Assembly (NCBI GenBank): GCA_964007475.1
Contig: OZ023273.1
Span: 28,941,557-29,005,556, forward strand
Source of the DNA: Hybos culiciformis
Lineage: Eukaryota > Arthropoda > Insecta > Diptera > Hybotidae
Direction of reading: 5' to 3'
Length of the DNA stretch: 64,000 nt
The translations under genes and the position numbers were made by a program. Of the stretch, positions 63,832 to 64,000 are shown piece by piece; the first letter of the stretch is position 1; each line of letters opens with the position of its first letter. The notes beneath the pieces are model-generated. The model saw nothing but the letters and a program-made list of their open reading frames with translations, searched no databases and was not told the DNA's origin.

Positions 63832-64000
63832 TCTTTGATTATGCACTATTGGTATCCGATTTAAATATTCAGCTATTGCATTCGTATGTGTTTTCCATAT
63901 TAATGTATCAACTAAGGAATGTTCACTAACTCCAGGACATGATAAAGTGATATTTCTTCCAGCTACAGCAAAATATTTTTCAATTGGTATATTTGTCACG
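63832..64000 (-). CDS. Ptp99A: Ptp99A exon a: N-terminal half of the Ig domain (partial at window edge)
   Basis: This is the most 5' exon of the gene in the window, and it runs off the right edge. The reverse strand reads an Ig-like half domain: a strand with AVAGRNITLSC, then the DTLIWK tryptophan strand, ending ...IPIVHNQR. The first Ig cysteine, the core tryptophan and an N-glycosylation sequon (NIT) are visible. The exon ends in phase 0 at a strong GTAAGT donor (63826-63831). Ptp99A is a receptor-type protein tyrosine phosphatase of insect axons, and this part is extracellular. The open frame's apparent ATG near the edge is not the start, because the frame continues upstream as V-T-N-I. 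The assignment rests on this exon joining in frame to the more diagnostic exons downstream. Confidence 0.82.

Noticed and set aside
27228..64000. Assignment of the gene to sidekick, Lar or Ptp69D
   Set aside because: Ig plus FN3 order alone allows them, but the segments TGLVPFTVYSFR, LGEFLGYRITYR and NPEGLGPPTTVLVMTDEG fit Ptp99A specifically.
1..64000. CRISPR arrays, operons, bacterial promoters or ribosome sites
   Set aside because: Spliceosomal introns, AT-rich non-coding DNA and eukaryotic transposons rule out a prokaryotic reading.

Overview
The window is AT-rich eukaryotic DNA, almost certainly from an insect. Most of it is intron sequence of one large minus-strand gene. Six short, conserved exons (63832-64000, 51888-52014, 51073-51196, 45918-46099, 37961-38148, 27228-27342) splice into one continuous open frame. 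The frame encodes an immunoglobulin domain followed by two fibronectin type III domains. The wording of these domains matches what I know of the ectodomain of the receptor tyrosine phosphatase Ptp99A of flies. All splice phases agree from exon to exon. The transmembrane and phosphatase exons lie beyond position 1, and the signal peptide and start of the Ig domain lie beyond 64000. The insect order cannot be fixed from these data.

The introns, read in gene order, are about 11.8, 0.7, 5.0, 7.8 and 10.6 kb, then at least 27.2 kb. They contain mobile DNA of several kinds. The intron between the first two exons holds a complete but non-autonomous Ty3/Gypsy-type LTR element (55675-59265), inserted antisense to the gene. 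It has two LTRs of equal length that look identical, a TGTA target duplication and a proline-tRNA-like primer site. Its single open frame fuses gag, protease, a fragment of reverse transcriptase and fragments of integrase. A 200-base assembly gap lies just before it (54862-55061).

The 5.0 kb intron holds a 463-bp inverted-repeat element and a cluster of foldback repeats. One of these is a hairpin with six CGAG boxes in exact mirror register. The 7.8 kb intron holds a 594-bp segment duplicated in tandem and a 1.34-kb foldback transposon with a broken DUF7869-like reading frame. The 10.6 kb intron holds a 1.22-kb inverted-repeat element that contains a near-perfect 43-bp-arm hairpin and a 5S-rRNA-derived SINE-like unit with a long A/C tail. 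The leftmost intron holds a Tc1/mariner-like MITE, two copies of a second MITE family, and a 296-bp hAT MITE with its 8-bp target duplication.

I found no tRNA, intact rRNA, CRISPR or prokaryote-like gene. Other open frames in the window are short, low-complexity or antisense shadows and are not annotated as genes. The strongest candidates for something unusual are the in-frame, internally deleted LTR element with primer-site-derived leader repeats, the CGAG mirror hairpin, and the composite 36200-37423 element.
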